Shown: piece after piece, positions 33,594 to 41,843 of the stretch | Layout of the letters: each line of letters opens with the position of its first letter | Position numbering within the stretch: the first letter of the stretch is position 1 | The notes under the pieces: model-generated | Databases searched by the model: none | The model's input: the letters and a program-made list of their open reading frames with translations, nothing else | What the model was told of the DNA's origin: nothing | Assembly (NCBI GenBank): GCA_046350095.1 | Contig: JAXMBA010000005.1 | Location: 427,022 to 491,021, forward strand | Direction of reading: 5' to 3' | DNA length: 64,000 nt | Origin: Urbifossiella sp046350095 | GTDB taxonomy: Bacteria > Planctomycetota > Planctomycetia > Gemmatales > Gemmataceae | Made by a program: the position numbers and the translations under genes

Positions 33594-35555
33594 TCAGCGG
33601 AGGAACGCCACCACCTCCTCGTCCAGCCGGGCCAGCACGCCGGCCGTCTCGCGCAACCCCGCCAGCTCCTGCGGGTTCCCCTCCAGGCCGCGGGCCAGCT
33701 CCTCCACCTTTGCCGGCACGCCGGCCAGCAGCCGGGCCAGCCGCCGCATCGCGTGCTTGTCGCCGTTGGCCTTGAGCACGTCCACGGCGGTGCGGACGCG
33801 CGGCAGGCTCTCCTTCAGGTCGGCGGCCGTCGCCGCCTTCGGCCACGTGCCGGTCAGGTACTCGCGGGCCTTGGCGTGCTCGTCGCCCTTCGGCTTCCAC
33901 TCCTCGGCGAGGCGGTCGCGGCGGCCCTTGATCTCCGGGTCGGCGCCGATGGTGGTGAGGAGCTGGTCGTAGGTGGCGAGGGCCTCGTCCACCTCGCCGC
34001 CCTCCAGCAGGCCGCGGATGCGGACGTTCGCGGCCTGGGCCTGCACCAGCCGCGGCGCCTCCTGCCGCCGGGCGACGTCGATGACGGCCTCCAGGTCCTT
34101 GACGCGCTGGTTCAGCTGGGCGTTGCTCTCGCGGAGCCCGGCCACCTGCCGCTCGACGGCCAGCAGCAGCTCCTCGGCGCCGGCCGGCGGGTTCGGGCGG
34201 CCGCGGAGGGCCTTCACCTCGTCGAGTACGGCCAGCCCCGACGCCTCGGCGCTGGCGACGGCGCCGCGGGCCTGGGTGAGCGCCTCGTCGTTGCGGCCGC
34301 CCTTGATGAGGGCGCTGATGTTGCCGAACGCCAGGTTCTGGGCGAGGCGCGCGTCGGAGGCGCGGCCGGCGACGGCGAGCACGGCGCGCTCGTAGGCGGC
34401 CTTCTCCTCGTCCTTGGCGTCGATGGCGAACGGCAGGCCGACGGGGTCGGGGCCGAACACGGGCACCGGGAAGCGGGCCTCGCGGGTGGCGCCGAGCGCC
34501 ACGGTGACGCAGGCCAGGCCGTTCAGCGCGCCGGCCGACTTGTAGACGCCGTCCACGGGGTTGAAGAAGTCGCGCGGGTCGGCCGGGCCGGGGAGGAAGC
34601 CGCGGTCGCTGGCGCGGACGGTGGCCGACCGCGAGGGCGGGTCCTTGGCGGCGTCGGCCGACGGGTTCACGAGCCGCACCGCCACGGGCGAGCGGACGGT
34701 GGCGAGCTTGAGGCAGCGGTAGCCGGCGGCGCCCGGGGGGAAGGGCGTCTTGTACGGGCTGAACACGGCGCAGGTGGCGACGCCGTCCTTGGCCACGCCG
34801 GTGACGCGGAGGTACGTGTGCTCGCGCGGCACGGCCGAGAGGGCCGGCGGGGCGACGGTGCCGGGGGCCACGTCGATGAGCTTGCCGGTGGCGGTGCGCT
34901 TCTGGGTCGGGGCGGCGCGGCTGGTCTGCGTGACGCGCGACACGGCGAACACGTCGCCGACCTGCACCAGCTTGTCGAGCGGGCCGGCCGTGCCGGCGCG
35001 GACGCGGACCCGGGCGGCGTCGGGGTTGCCGTCCACGGGCTCGACGGTGCCGGCGGGGCCGAAGTCGCGGCCGACGAGGAGCCCGGCGGCGCGGCCGACG
35101 AGCTCCGGGGCGCGGACGCTCTGCCGCCGCACGGGCGGGGCGGCGAGGCCGCTGAACCCGTCGTACAGGCGGGCTTCGAGGTGGTAGGCGCCGTCGCGGA
35201 TGTCCACCCGCAGCACGCTGGTGGTGACGCCGCTCAGGTCGCGCGGGGTGTCGAGGGCGGCGAGGCCCTTGGCCTCGGCCTGGACCCAGAGCGGGTCCCA
35301 CTGGTCGCGCGGCAGGGCGGCCAGGTCGGGCACCTCGACGGTGGCGACGGGGTGGGCGGCCGCGGGGAGCGCGGCCATGAGGTCGCGGCGGAGGCGGTCG
35401 CGGAACGCGGGCGTGAGGAGCGGGTGCGGCGCCGTGAGGACGACGACGCGCCAGACGCCGGGGGTGGTGGGTTCGGCGTCGAGCGGCTGGGCCGGCGCCG
35501 GGGCGGAGGCCACGAGCACGGCGACGACGAGCGCGAGGGGAACGAGCCGCGACAT
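33594..35555 (-). CDS. Secreted coiled-coil hypothetical protein
   Basis: The protein has 653 residues with a signal peptide (MSRLVPLALVVAVLVASAPAPAQ). Residues 25-400 are strand-rich (VVVLTAPHPLLTPAFRDRLRRDL, EHTYLRVTGVAKDG). From about 400, helical and coiled-coil segments follow (LLLAVERQVAGLRESNAQLNQRVKDLEAVIDVARR) with TPR-like pieces (ALIKGGRNDEALTQARGAVASAE). No catalytic motif or named family was recognised. It probably acts outside the cytoplasm, perhaps as a scaffold. The 70-nt space upstream of the integrase holds copy 2 of the dispersed element. Confidence 0.7.
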   Translation of the reverse strand: MSRLVPLALVVAVLVASAPAPAQPLDAEPTTPGVWRVVVLTAPHPLLTPAFRDRLRRDLMAALPAAAHPVATVEVPDLAALPRDQWDPLWVQAEAKGLAALDTPRDLSGVTTSVLRVDIRDGAYHLEARLYDGFSGLAAPPVRRQSVRAPELVGRAAGLLVGRDFGPAGTVEPVDGNPDAARVRVRAGTAGPLDKLVQVGDVFAVSRVTQTSRAAPTQKRTATGKLIDVAPGTVAPPALSAVPREHTYLRVTGVAKDGVATCAVFSPYKTPFPPGAAGYRCLKLATVRSPVAVRLVNPSADAAKDPPSRSATVRASDRGFLPGPADPRDFFNPVDGVYKSAGALNGLACVTVALGATREARFPVPVFGPDPVGLPFAIDAKDEEKAAYERAVLAVAGRASDARLAQNLAFGNISALIKGGRNDEALTQARGAVASAEASGLAVLDEVKALRGRPNPPAGAEELLLAVERQVAGLRESNAQLNQRVKDLEAVIDVARRQEAPRLVQAQAANVRIRGLLEGGEVDEALATYDQLLTTIGADPEIKGRRDRLAEEWKPKGDEHAKAREYLTGTWPKAATAADLKESLPRVRTAVDVLKANGDKHAMRRLARLLAGVPAKVEELARGLEGNPQELAGLRETAGVLARLDEEVVAFLR

Positions 35556-35589
35556 GGGTACGCCTCGGGGTTGAGGCGCATTCTAGGGG

Positions 35590-35690
35590 GGATGAAGGAT
35601 GAAGGATGAGGGATGAAGGATGAGGGATGAATGGAAGGCCGGGGCGATCCCCGCCTTCCATTCATCCCTCATCCTTCATCCCTCATCCCT
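35590..35690. repeat. GATGAAG/GATGAGG heptamer palindrome
   Basis: The left arm 35602-35639 and the right arm 35653-35690 match at 37 of 38 positions. The left side carries six 7-nt units (GATGAAG, GATGAAG, GATGAGG, GATGAAG, GATGAGG, GATGAAT). The loop itself is self-complementary (GGGGCGATCCCC). It lies between two leftward genes. Confidence 0.9.
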
Positions 35691-35760
35691 ACCAAAAGAA
35701 CCCGCCCCGGGTGAGGGGCCCGGGGCGGGGGTCCGGCCGGGGGAACGGATCCCCGGCCGG
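35691..35760 (-). terminator. Double hairpin terminator of the YTV-type gene
   Basis: Read leftward, a perfect 10-bp stem (35733-35742 with 35751-35760) is followed by an 11-bp stem (35701-35711 with 35719-35729) and then TTCTTTTGG. It lies 22 nt after the stop codon of the leftward YTV-type gene. Confidence 0.75.
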
Positions 35761-35782
35761 CCTGGTTTTTTGTTGCTACGGC

Positions 35783-37090
35783 TTAGTTGCAGCAGCCGGC
35801 GGCGGCCCCGTGGTGGGCGGCGGCGCCGCACCCGGTGTCGCAGGCGGGAGCGCACTCGTTCTTGTGGCACAGCTTGCCCTTCAGGCTGCCCAGGCGGCTC
35901 TTCAGCCGGTCCAGGAGGCTGGTCTTGCAGGGGTCGCCGCAGCCGGCGTCGCAGGTCGGGCCGCAGGCGGCGGTGTGGCAGGCCGGGGCGGCCGGGGCGA
36001 CGCACACGTCACGCTCGACCTCGCGGGCCACCATCTTGCACACCTTGACCTTCTCCTGCACGCACACGTTCTTGCACACCTGGCGGGTGGCCTGGTAGGC
36101 GACGCACTTCTTGACGTTCACCGTGCAGGTGACCGCCTCGCAGTACGGGACGCACTTGGTCGTGGTGCAGGGCACCTGGACGCACTTGGTGACGCACTCG
36201 TACACGGTGCACGGCTTCTGGACCTGCACGCACTCGTAGGTGCAGACCTGCTTCTGGACCTGGCGGCACTCGTAGGTGCACACCGTCTTGCACACCGGCA
36301 CGCACTCCGTCACCTTCTTGCACACCGTCACCGGGCAGCAGACGGTCTCGCAGACCTTCTGCTTCTTGCACACGACCTTGGTCTTCGGGCACGGGTCGCA
36401 GGCCGGGGCACAGGCGGCCGGGGCGCACGGGTCGGCGCACTCGTCGGGCTTGTGGCAGAGCCGGCCGAGGAGGCCGCCGCCGCCGTTGCTGCCGCGGCCG
36501 CCGCCGATGCGGCTGCCGATGCCGGTGCCGAACAGCCCGCCCTTGTCCTCGACCACCTCCTGGACGTCCACCCACTTGGTGACCGTCTTCGTCTGCATCT
36601 CGGTCACCTGGACCGTCTTGGTCCGGTTCTCCATCACCGTGACCTGCTTGGTCACCGGCACCCGCTCCGTCACGGTGACGGTCTTGGTGACCGGCACCCG
36701 CTCCGTCACGGTCACGTTCTTGGTGACCGGCACCCGCTCCGTCACGGTCTTGTTGACCATGACCGTCTCGGTGACGTTCTTGTACTTGGTCACGTTCTTC
36801 GTGACCGTCTCCGGCACGCACTCCCACTTGTGGGCGGTGTACGTCTCGGTGACCATGGTGGGCTTCATCACCGACACCGTCTCTTCCACCCAGGTGGGGA
36901 CGTATTCGGTGACCTTGACCTTCTGGGTCGGCCCGGCCGGGGCCGCCGCGGCGGGGGCGCCGCACGGGTCGCAGCAGGCGCTGCTGGCCTTGCTCCGACC
37001 GCCGAAGGCCGAGGCGTCGCCGGCGGCGAGGCCGACGAGGCCGAGACAAGCGGCGGTCAGCAGACACGCCTTGATCCGACGAATGCTCAT
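35783..37090 (-). CDS. YTV-type cysteine-rich cell-wall protein
   Basis: The protein has 435 residues from MSIRRIKACLLTAACLGL, with a signal peptide. The N-terminal half is Val/Thr-rich with YTV-like motifs (VTETYTAHKWECVPETVTKNVTKYKNVTETV) and three tandem 12-residue units TERVPVTKxVTV, encoded by exact 36-bp direct repeats around 36655-36745. The C-terminal half holds most of the 43 cysteines in a KxVC/YEC rhythm. Planctomycete YTV proteins form the disulfide-crosslinked protein wall. Strong terminators follow. Upstream, 37091-37445 is a gene-free promoter region. Confidence 0.87.
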   Translation of the reverse strand: MSIRRIKACLLTAACLGLVGLAAGDASAFGGRSKASSACCDPCGAPAAAAPAGPTQKVKVTEYVPTWVEETVSVMKPTMVTETYTAHKWECVPETVTKNVTKYKNVTETVMVNKTVTERVPVTKNVTVTERVPVTKTVTVTERVPVTKQVTVMENRTKTVQVTEMQTKTVTKWVDVQEVVEDKGGLFGTGIGSRIGGGRGSNGGGGLLGRLCHKPDECADPCAPAACAPACDPCPKTKVVCKKQKVCETVCCPVTVCKKVTECVPVCKTVCTYECRQVQKQVCTYECVQVQKPCTVYECVTKCVQVPCTTTKCVPYCEAVTCTVNVKKCVAYQATRQVCKNVCVQEKVKVCKMVAREVERDVCVAPAAPACHTAACGPTCDAGCGDPCKTSLLDRLKSRLGSLKGKLCHKNECAPACDTGCGAAAHHGAAAGCCN

Positions 37091-37445
37091 GGGTTCCCTC
37101 ACTCTGTTCCGATCCGGCACCCCCGCCCACCGCCGCTGCGACCTTTCCGTTCGTCGCGGCCCTACGGCGGTCGGTCCCGAGGTGCTTACCGGGATCATTC
37201 CCGCGCCGGGCCGGGTTGGGAAATGGATCGGGGCGCGCGGGCTGGAAAACGCGCCCCGGTTGCGCCCCGTTGCGCCGGTCGGCGCGGGCCCGCGCCGTGC
37301 GCGGGTTACGCCCGAAGGTGAGGCCGGGTGCGTTGTGCGGGTCGAAGCCGGGCCGGGTCTGACGGTTGAACCGCGCGCCGGGGAAACGAGTGAAGTTCGG
37401 GACGGGTTCGCGCCTTGCGCGCGGCGAAAACGTCGTTGGGGACGC

Positions 37446-37525
37446 GAATGACCAATTCCCACTGACCAAGGGCGGAGTGCGGCTCTTCCCTTGGTCATTG
37501 GTGGGTCATTGGGAATTGGTCATTC
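37446..37525. repeat. AATGACC-type palindrome after rsgA
   Basis: GAATGACCAATTCCC and ACTGACCAAGGG (37446-37472) are mirrored by CCCTTGGTCATTGG...GGGAATTGGTCATTC (37488-37525). The right arm has one extra GGGTCATT unit. It ends 5 nt before the rsgA stop codon, so it may terminate rsgA transcription. Confidence 0.85.
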
Positions 37526-37530
37526 CCGGG

Positions 37531-38739
37531 TCATTCCTCGGCCGCCCCGCGGAACATCCCCAGGTAGCTGTGGTACCGACGCTCGCTCAGTTGCCGGCGC
37601 GCCACGGCGGCCTTCACGGCGCACCCCGTCTCGTGGGTGTGGGTGCAGTCCGGGAACGCGCACCCGGGCACGAACGGCCGGAACTCGGGGAAGTACCCCT
37701 CCACCTCCTCGGGGCTCGTGTCCCACAGCGCCAGCGTGCGGACGCCGGGCGTGTCCACCACCCACCCGCCGGCGTCGAGGCGAATCAGCTGCGAGTAGGT
37801 CGTGGTGTGGCGGCCCTTCTCGTTCACCTCGCTCACCGACTTCACCTTCAGCGCCAGCCCCGGCTGCACCGAATTAAGGAGCGACGACTTGCCCACGCCG
37901 CTCTGCCCGGAGAACACGGTGGCCCGCCCGCGCAGCAGCTCCCGCAGCCGGTTCACGCCCAGGCCCGTGGCGGCACTGGTGAGGACGGTCGGAATGCCGA
38001 GCTGCGAGTAGAAGCCGACGAGCGGCTGCAGCGCCACCGGGTCGGCCAGGTCGGCCTTGTTGAGCAGGAGGACCGGCGCCAGTCCGCCCTTCTGCGCCGC
38101 GGCGAGGTAGCGGTCGATCAGGTGCGGCTTCAGGTCCGGCTGCACGAGCGAGATCACGATCGCCAGTTGGTCGACGTTGGCGACGAGGACGTGCTCGCGC
38201 CGCCGGCTGGCGCGGGTGAGGACGCCGCGCCGCGGCTCGACGCGCTCGATCACGCCTTCGGCAGTGGTCAGTGGCGAGTGGTCAGTGGCCAGTGAAGACG
38301 GGTCGCCTTCGGGCGCCGTGTTGTCTCTGGCCACTGTCCCCTGGCCAGTGGCCACTCCGGCCGCCGGCCGGAACCACACCACGTCCCCCGTCGTCACCAC
38401 GCTCCGCTCGTCGGTGCTGATCGACTTCAGCAGGCGGCGGACGGCGCAGCGGAAGACGCGGCCGTCGTCGGCCTCCACGACCGACGCCAGCCCGTGGACG
38501 CGGAGCACCCGCCCGCGCACGCACGCCGCGTCCGCCGCCGGCATTACGTCGGCGGCGTCGTCCACGACGAGGGTGCGCTTGCGCGACAGGTCGCCCTTGG
38601 CGCGGACGCGCTCGCCGCCGGCGGCGTCGCCGGTGGCGGCGGCGTCGGCCTTGAACGCGCGGGTGATGTCGTTCTCGCGCGGCGGCTTCGCCCGGTTCTT
38701 CCGCAGGTCGACGCGCACCTTCTTCTTGCCGCTTCCCAT
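37531..38739 (-). CDS. rsgA: Ribosome small-subunit-dependent GTPase A
   Basis: The protein has 402 residues from MGSGKKKVRVDLRKNR. The OB-fold (RGRVLRVHGLASVVEADDG, FRCAVRRLLK) is followed by a circularly permuted GTPase (G4 NKADL, G1 SGQSGVGKSSLLN, G2/G3 KGRHTTTYSQL and DTPGVRTLAL) and the zinc knuckle (PGCAFPDCTHTHETGC). RsgA helps late 30S maturation. Between GDVVWFRPAAG and GVIERVEPR in the OB region is an insertion of about 32 residues encoded by a palindromic repeat. Other RsgA proteins are about 300-350 residues. Confidence 0.93.
   Translation of the reverse strand: MGSGKKKVRVDLRKNRAKPPRENDITRAFKADAAATGDAAGGERVRAKGDLSRKRTLVVDDAADVMPAADAACVRGRVLRVHGLASVVEADDGRVFRCAVRRLLKSISTDERSVVTTGDVVWFRPAAGVATGQGTVARDNTAPEGDPSSLATDHSPLTTAEGVIERVEPRRGVLTRASRRREHVLVANVDQLAIVISLVQPDLKPHLIDRYLAAAQKGGLAPVLLLNKADLADPVALQPLVGFYSQLGIPTVLTSAATGLGVNRLRELLRGRATVFSGQSGVGKSSLLNSVQPGLALKVKSVSEVNEKGRHTTTYSQLIRLDAGGWVVDTPGVRTLALWDTSPEEVEGYFPEFRPFVPGCAFPDCTHTHETGCAVKAAVARRQLSERRYHSYLGMFRGAAEE
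38262..38357. repeat. CAGTGGC-heptamer palindrome inserted in frame in rsgA
   Basis: Arms 38262-38292 and 38327-38357 match at 25 of 31 positions; units CAGTGGT, CAGTGGC, GAGTGGT, CAGTGGC have a 7-nt period. The span is 96 bp, a multiple of three, and contains no stop codon in the rsgA frame. Confidence 0.85.
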
Positions 38740-38832
38740 CCCGGTAGTGTAGCCGCCCGCGGCGGTTGCTTGACACGCCCCCACCCCCCGCCGACACTAC
38801 ACCCCGCCCCACTCCCCCCCAGGACCGCCGCC

Positions 38833-39870
38833 ATGTCCCGCCGCTGGCTCGCCGCCGTCGCGCTCCTCGCCGCCCCGTCCGCCGCGTCCGCCCAGCCCAC
38901 CGCCGTGCAGGTGGCCGACGGCGTCGAGTTCCGCGTCGGCGCCGAGGTGGTGGCCAAGTACCACACCGCCCCCACCGTGGCGAAGCCGTTCCTGTGGCCG
39001 GTGGCGGCCCCCGGCGGCACGCCGGTCACGCGCGCCTGGCCAGTGCAGACCAGCGCGACGGACGCCACCACCGACCACGTCCACCAGAAGTCGGTGTGGT
39101 TCTGCCACGGCGACGTGATCCCGGAGGGGCTGGCGATCAAGACGCCGGCGGCGAACAAGGCCGACAAGGGCGTGGACTTCTGGAGCGAGGCGAAGGACAA
39201 GGACGGCCGCAAGCGCCACGGCACCATCCGCTGCACGAAGGTGACGATCCCCGACGCGAAGCCGGGCGACCCGGTGGTTGTGGTGACGTGGAACGTGTGG
39301 CTCACCGCCGACGGCGAGAAGATCCTCGACGAGAAGCGGACGATCACGTTCCGCGACACGCCCGAGGGCCGGCTGTTCGCGTTCACCTGCGAGCTGACCG
39401 CCAACGACTACCCGATCGTCTTCGGCGACACGAAGGAGGGCTCGTTCGGCGTCCGCGTCCACGACGAGCTGCGGACGTTCGACCCGAAGGGGCTGCCGGC
39501 GAGCGGCACCGTCACGCCGTCGGCCGGGAAGGTCGCGGCGACGGGGGCCAAGGACAACCTCGCGCTGTGGGGCCAGCCGGCGGACTGGAACGACTACAGC
39601 GGCACGGTGAACGGCAAGGCGGTGGGGCTGGCGGTGTTCGCGCACCCGGACAACCCCACGAAGTCCGCGTGGCACACCCGGGCCTACGGGCTGATGGCCG
39701 CGAACCCGTTCGGCCGCGACCACAGCGGCTTCCCGTCGCAGAAGGGGAAGACCGACTTGGTGCGGATCGAGAAGGGGAAGGCGCTGACGTACCGCTTCGG
39801 CGCGTACGCGCACGTCGGCGACGTGAAGGCGGGGAAGGTGGCCGAGGCATACGAAGCGTTCCGGCGGTAA
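38833..39870 (+). CDS. DUF6807 (PmoA-family) secreted protein
   Basis: The protein has 345 residues with signal peptide MSRRWLAAVALLAAPSAASA. The body fits the DUF6807 family seen in planctomycete glycan-use loci: WPVAAPGGTPVTRAWP, TDHVHQKSVWFCHGDV, HGTIRCTKVTI, RTITFRDTPEGRLFAFTCEL, and LAVFAHPDNPTKSAWHTRAYGLMAANPFGRD. The fold is a beta-sandwich; enzymatic activity is not established. An intrinsic hairpin follows the stop. The earlier in-frame reading before 38833 overlaps rsgA and was rejected. Confidence 0.85.
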   Translation: MSRRWLAAVALLAAPSAASAQPTAVQVADGVEFRVGAEVVAKYHTAPTVAKPFLWPVAAPGGTPVTRAWPVQTSATDATTDHVHQKSVWFCHGDVIPEGLAIKTPAANKADKGVDFWSEAKDKDGRKRHGTIRCTKVTIPDAKPGDPVVVVTWNVWLTADGEKILDEKRTITFRDTPEGRLFAFTCELTANDYPIVFGDTKEGSFGVRVHDELRTFDPKGLPASGTVTPSAGKVAATGAKDNLALWGQPADWNDYSGTVNGKAVGLAVFAHPDNPTKSAWHTRAYGLMAANPFGRDHSGFPSQKGKTDLVRIEKGKALTYRFGAYAHVGDVKAGKVAEAYEAFRR

Positions 39871-39872
39871 CA

Positions 39873-39920
39873 CGACCGGCGGCGGCGGATCGGGTCACTC
39901 CGGCCCGCCGCCGCCGGTCG
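39873..39920 (+). terminator. 16-bp perfect hairpin after the DUF6807 gene
   Basis: CGACCGGCGGCGGCGG (39873-39888) pairs with 39905-39920 around a 16-nt loop, starting 2 nt after the stop codon. A T-tract is weak (TTCACCTCTC), and an AATTTT run lies further down. Confidence 0.65.
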
Positions 39921-40029
39921 TTCACCTCTCGTGCGGGCAATTTTGCCTCTTGCACACCCGCGGCGGCGAACTACTCTGATGTGACGCTCGCGCGATTCGT
40001 AACACGCGCGGGCGGTCACGGAGCTAGCC

Positions 40030-41016
40030 ATGACCCGACGCCGCGGGTTCACGCTCATCGAACTGCTGGTGGTGATCGCCATCATCGCCATCCTGATCGG
40101 GCTACTGCTGCCGGCCGTGCAGAAGGTCCGTGAGGCGGCGGCGCGGATGAAGTGCTCGAACAACCTGAAGCATATCGGGCTGGCGCTGCACAACTTCGAG
40201 GGCTCGCGCGGCCACTTCCCCACCGGGTACTGGCGCAAGACGTGGCCGACCGACCCGACCAACCCGAAGGGGCACTTCCGCTGGTCCGCCCTCGCGCAAC
40301 TCACGCCGTTCCTGGAGCAGACGGCCGTCTACAACGCTCTCGACCTGTCGTACCCGCTGTACGGCGGCGGGGCGGTGCAGCCGCAGGTCGTGCCGTTTCC
40401 GGTCAACCGGCCGGCGGTCGCGGCCGTGGTGCCGTCATTCCTGTGCCCGTCGGACCAGTTCCGAACCGTGATCCCGGACCAGGGGCCGTGCAACTACGTC
40501 GCGTGCAGCGGCAGCAACGCGACCGGCGACGCGCTCGTCGGCGACGGCATCTTCACCGGCGTGAACCTGGACGTGAGCCCGAACGCCGGGGTGCGGATCG
40601 CCGGCGTCCTCGACGGGCTGAGCAACACCGTCGCGTTCTCCGAGACGACGCTCGGCGCCGGCGGCCCGGCCCCGGCCGGGGCGACAGACGTGACCCTCTT
40701 CTACAAGGACGTGAACGCCCTGTCGCAGGCCAACTGCGACGCCAGCACACTCCTCGTCACCGACCGCGGGGCGCTGTGGGCGGACGGGGCGTACAACTGC
40801 ACGCTTTACAACAACGTGATCGGCCCCAACAGCCCGCAGATGGACTGCGTCCAGCACTCGAACCCGGCGTGGAAGGCGGCGCGCAGCCGGCACGTCGGCG
40901 GCGTCAACGTGCTACTCGGCGACGGGTCGGTGCGGTTCGTCCGCGACGCGGTGCCGCTGCCGACGTGGCAGGCGCTCGGCTCGCGCAGCGGCGGCGAGAC
41001 CGCCGGCGACTTCTGA
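40030..41016 (+). CDS. DUF1559 prepilin-like protein
   Basis: The protein has 328 residues. The start MTRRRGFTLIELLVVIAIIAILIGLLLPAVQKVREAAARMKCSNNLK, shortened here, is the type IV prepilin leader with RGFTLIE cleavage and Glu5. DUF1559 follows (FLCPSD, CNYVACSGSN, GVRIAGVLDGLSNTVAFSE, HVGGVNVLLGDGSVRFV). This family is expanded in planctomycetes and is thought to form pseudopilins. A second copy is at 50121-51062. It is followed 22 nt later by the DUF4198 gene, probably in the same transcript. Confidence 0.95.
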   Translation: MTRRRGFTLIELLVVIAIIAILIGLLLPAVQKVREAAARMKCSNNLKHIGLALHNFEGSRGHFPTGYWRKTWPTDPTNPKGHFRWSALAQLTPFLEQTAVYNALDLSYPLYGGGAVQPQVVPFPVNRPAVAAVVPSFLCPSDQFRTVIPDQGPCNYVACSGSNATGDALVGDGIFTGVNLDVSPNAGVRIAGVLDGLSNTVAFSETTLGAGGPAPAGATDVTLFYKDVNALSQANCDASTLLVTDRGALWADGAYNCTLYNNVIGPNSPQMDCVQHSNPAWKAARSRHVGGVNVLLGDGSVRFVRDAVPLPTWQALGSRSGGETAGDF

Positions 41017-41038
41017 TCCACCCACCGGGGAGAATCCC

Positions 41039-41716
41039 ATGCGGTTCCTGGCTGCGTTCCTGCTCGCCGCCGCCGTGACGGCGGCGGCCGACGCCCACTT
41101 CGTGTTCGTGTACGTGGACGGCCCGGACGCCAAGCTGGTGTTCGGGCACGACGCCGCCCCCGACCCGGACCTGTTCCCCACACGGGCCGAGAAGACCAAC
41201 CTCACCGCCCGCGACGGCGCCGGCAAGGAGACCAAACTGACGGTCGAGAAGGGGGCCGGGAACTTCTTCCGGGCGAAGCTGCCGGCCGGGCCGGTGGTGG
41301 TGTACGGCACGACCGAGGCGGGCGTCACGCAGCGCGGCGACGCCCCGCCGATGCTGTCGTGGTACTACCCGAAGGTGATCGTCGGCGACCCGTTCGCGGC
41401 GAACCTCGGCGGGGCGAAGGCGCTGGACGTGGCGCCGGTCCGCGACGGCGAGAAGGTGCGCTTCCGGGTGGTCGCCGACGGCAAGGCGGTGGCCGACGCC
41501 GAGGTTACGGTCGGGCTGTCCGGGAAGGGCGAGGAGAAGGCGGAGACGGTGAAGACGGACGCGGCCGGCCTCACCCCGGCGTTCGCCGGACAGGGGCGGT
41601 TCGTGGTGGCCGCCCGCCAGGTTGAGGCGAAGGGTGGGGATTTCGGCGGGAAGTCGTACGCCTCGGTCCGCCACACGGCGACGCTCGTGTGCGACATCCC
41701 CGCCCCGGGTCGCTGA
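41039..41716 (+). CDS. DUF4198-like secreted protein
   Basis: The protein has 225 residues with a signal peptide (MRFLAAFLLAAAVTAAADA) and the characteristic AHFVFVYVDGPDAKLVFGH beginning after the cleavage site, then beta-strand repeats (VRFRVVADGKAVADAEVTVGL). DUF4198 proteins are related to periplasmic metal-uptake (CbiK/NikK-type) or carboxypeptidase-regulatory-like domains; the mature N-terminal His fits a metal ligand. Metal binding is inferred. The gene follows the DUF1559 gene closely. Confidence 0.72.
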   Translation: MRFLAAFLLAAAVTAAADAHFVFVYVDGPDAKLVFGHDAAPDPDLFPTRAEKTNLTARDGAGKETKLTVEKGAGNFFRAKLPAGPVVVYGTTEAGVTQRGDAPPMLSWYYPKVIVGDPFAANLGGAKALDVAPVRDGEKVRFRVVADGKAVADAEVTVGLSGKGEEKAETVKTDAAGLTPAFAGQGRFVVAARQVEAKGGDFGGKSYASVRHTATLVCDIPAPGR

Positions 41717-41737
41717 GCGCCGGAAGCCGGGGGCGAG

Positions 41738-41839
41738 ATGGGCTACTACCGCCCGCGCGGCCGGATAACCGGGCGTCGGCTTCTCCTGGCGGCCGTGGCC
41801 GTGCTGGCAATGGCCGCGGCCGCGAGCCTCCGCCGGTGA
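41738..41839 (+). CDS. Possible 33-residue membrane peptide
   Basis: ATG at 41738 opens 33 codons: a basic start (MGYYRPRGRITGRRL) and one hydrophobic helix (LLAAVAVLAMAAAASL). It follows the DUF4198 gene by 21 nt and ends 4 nt before the convergent SDR stop. No ribosome site stands out beyond GGGGGCGAG. Coding status is uncertain. Confidence 0.3.
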   Translation: MGYYRPRGRITGRRLLLAAVAVLAMAAAASLRR

Positions 41840-41843
41840 CCGC

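Noticed and set aside
35590..35690. CRISPR-like array
   Set aside because: The repeats are 7-nt units with no spacers and are mirrored in a palindrome; no cas genes are present in the window.
36276..37451. Rightward open frame opposite the YTV gene (Thr/Val/His-rich)
   Set aside because: It is the complement of the Val/Thr/Cys repeats; the leftward frame has a signal peptide, known YTV motifs and a terminator.
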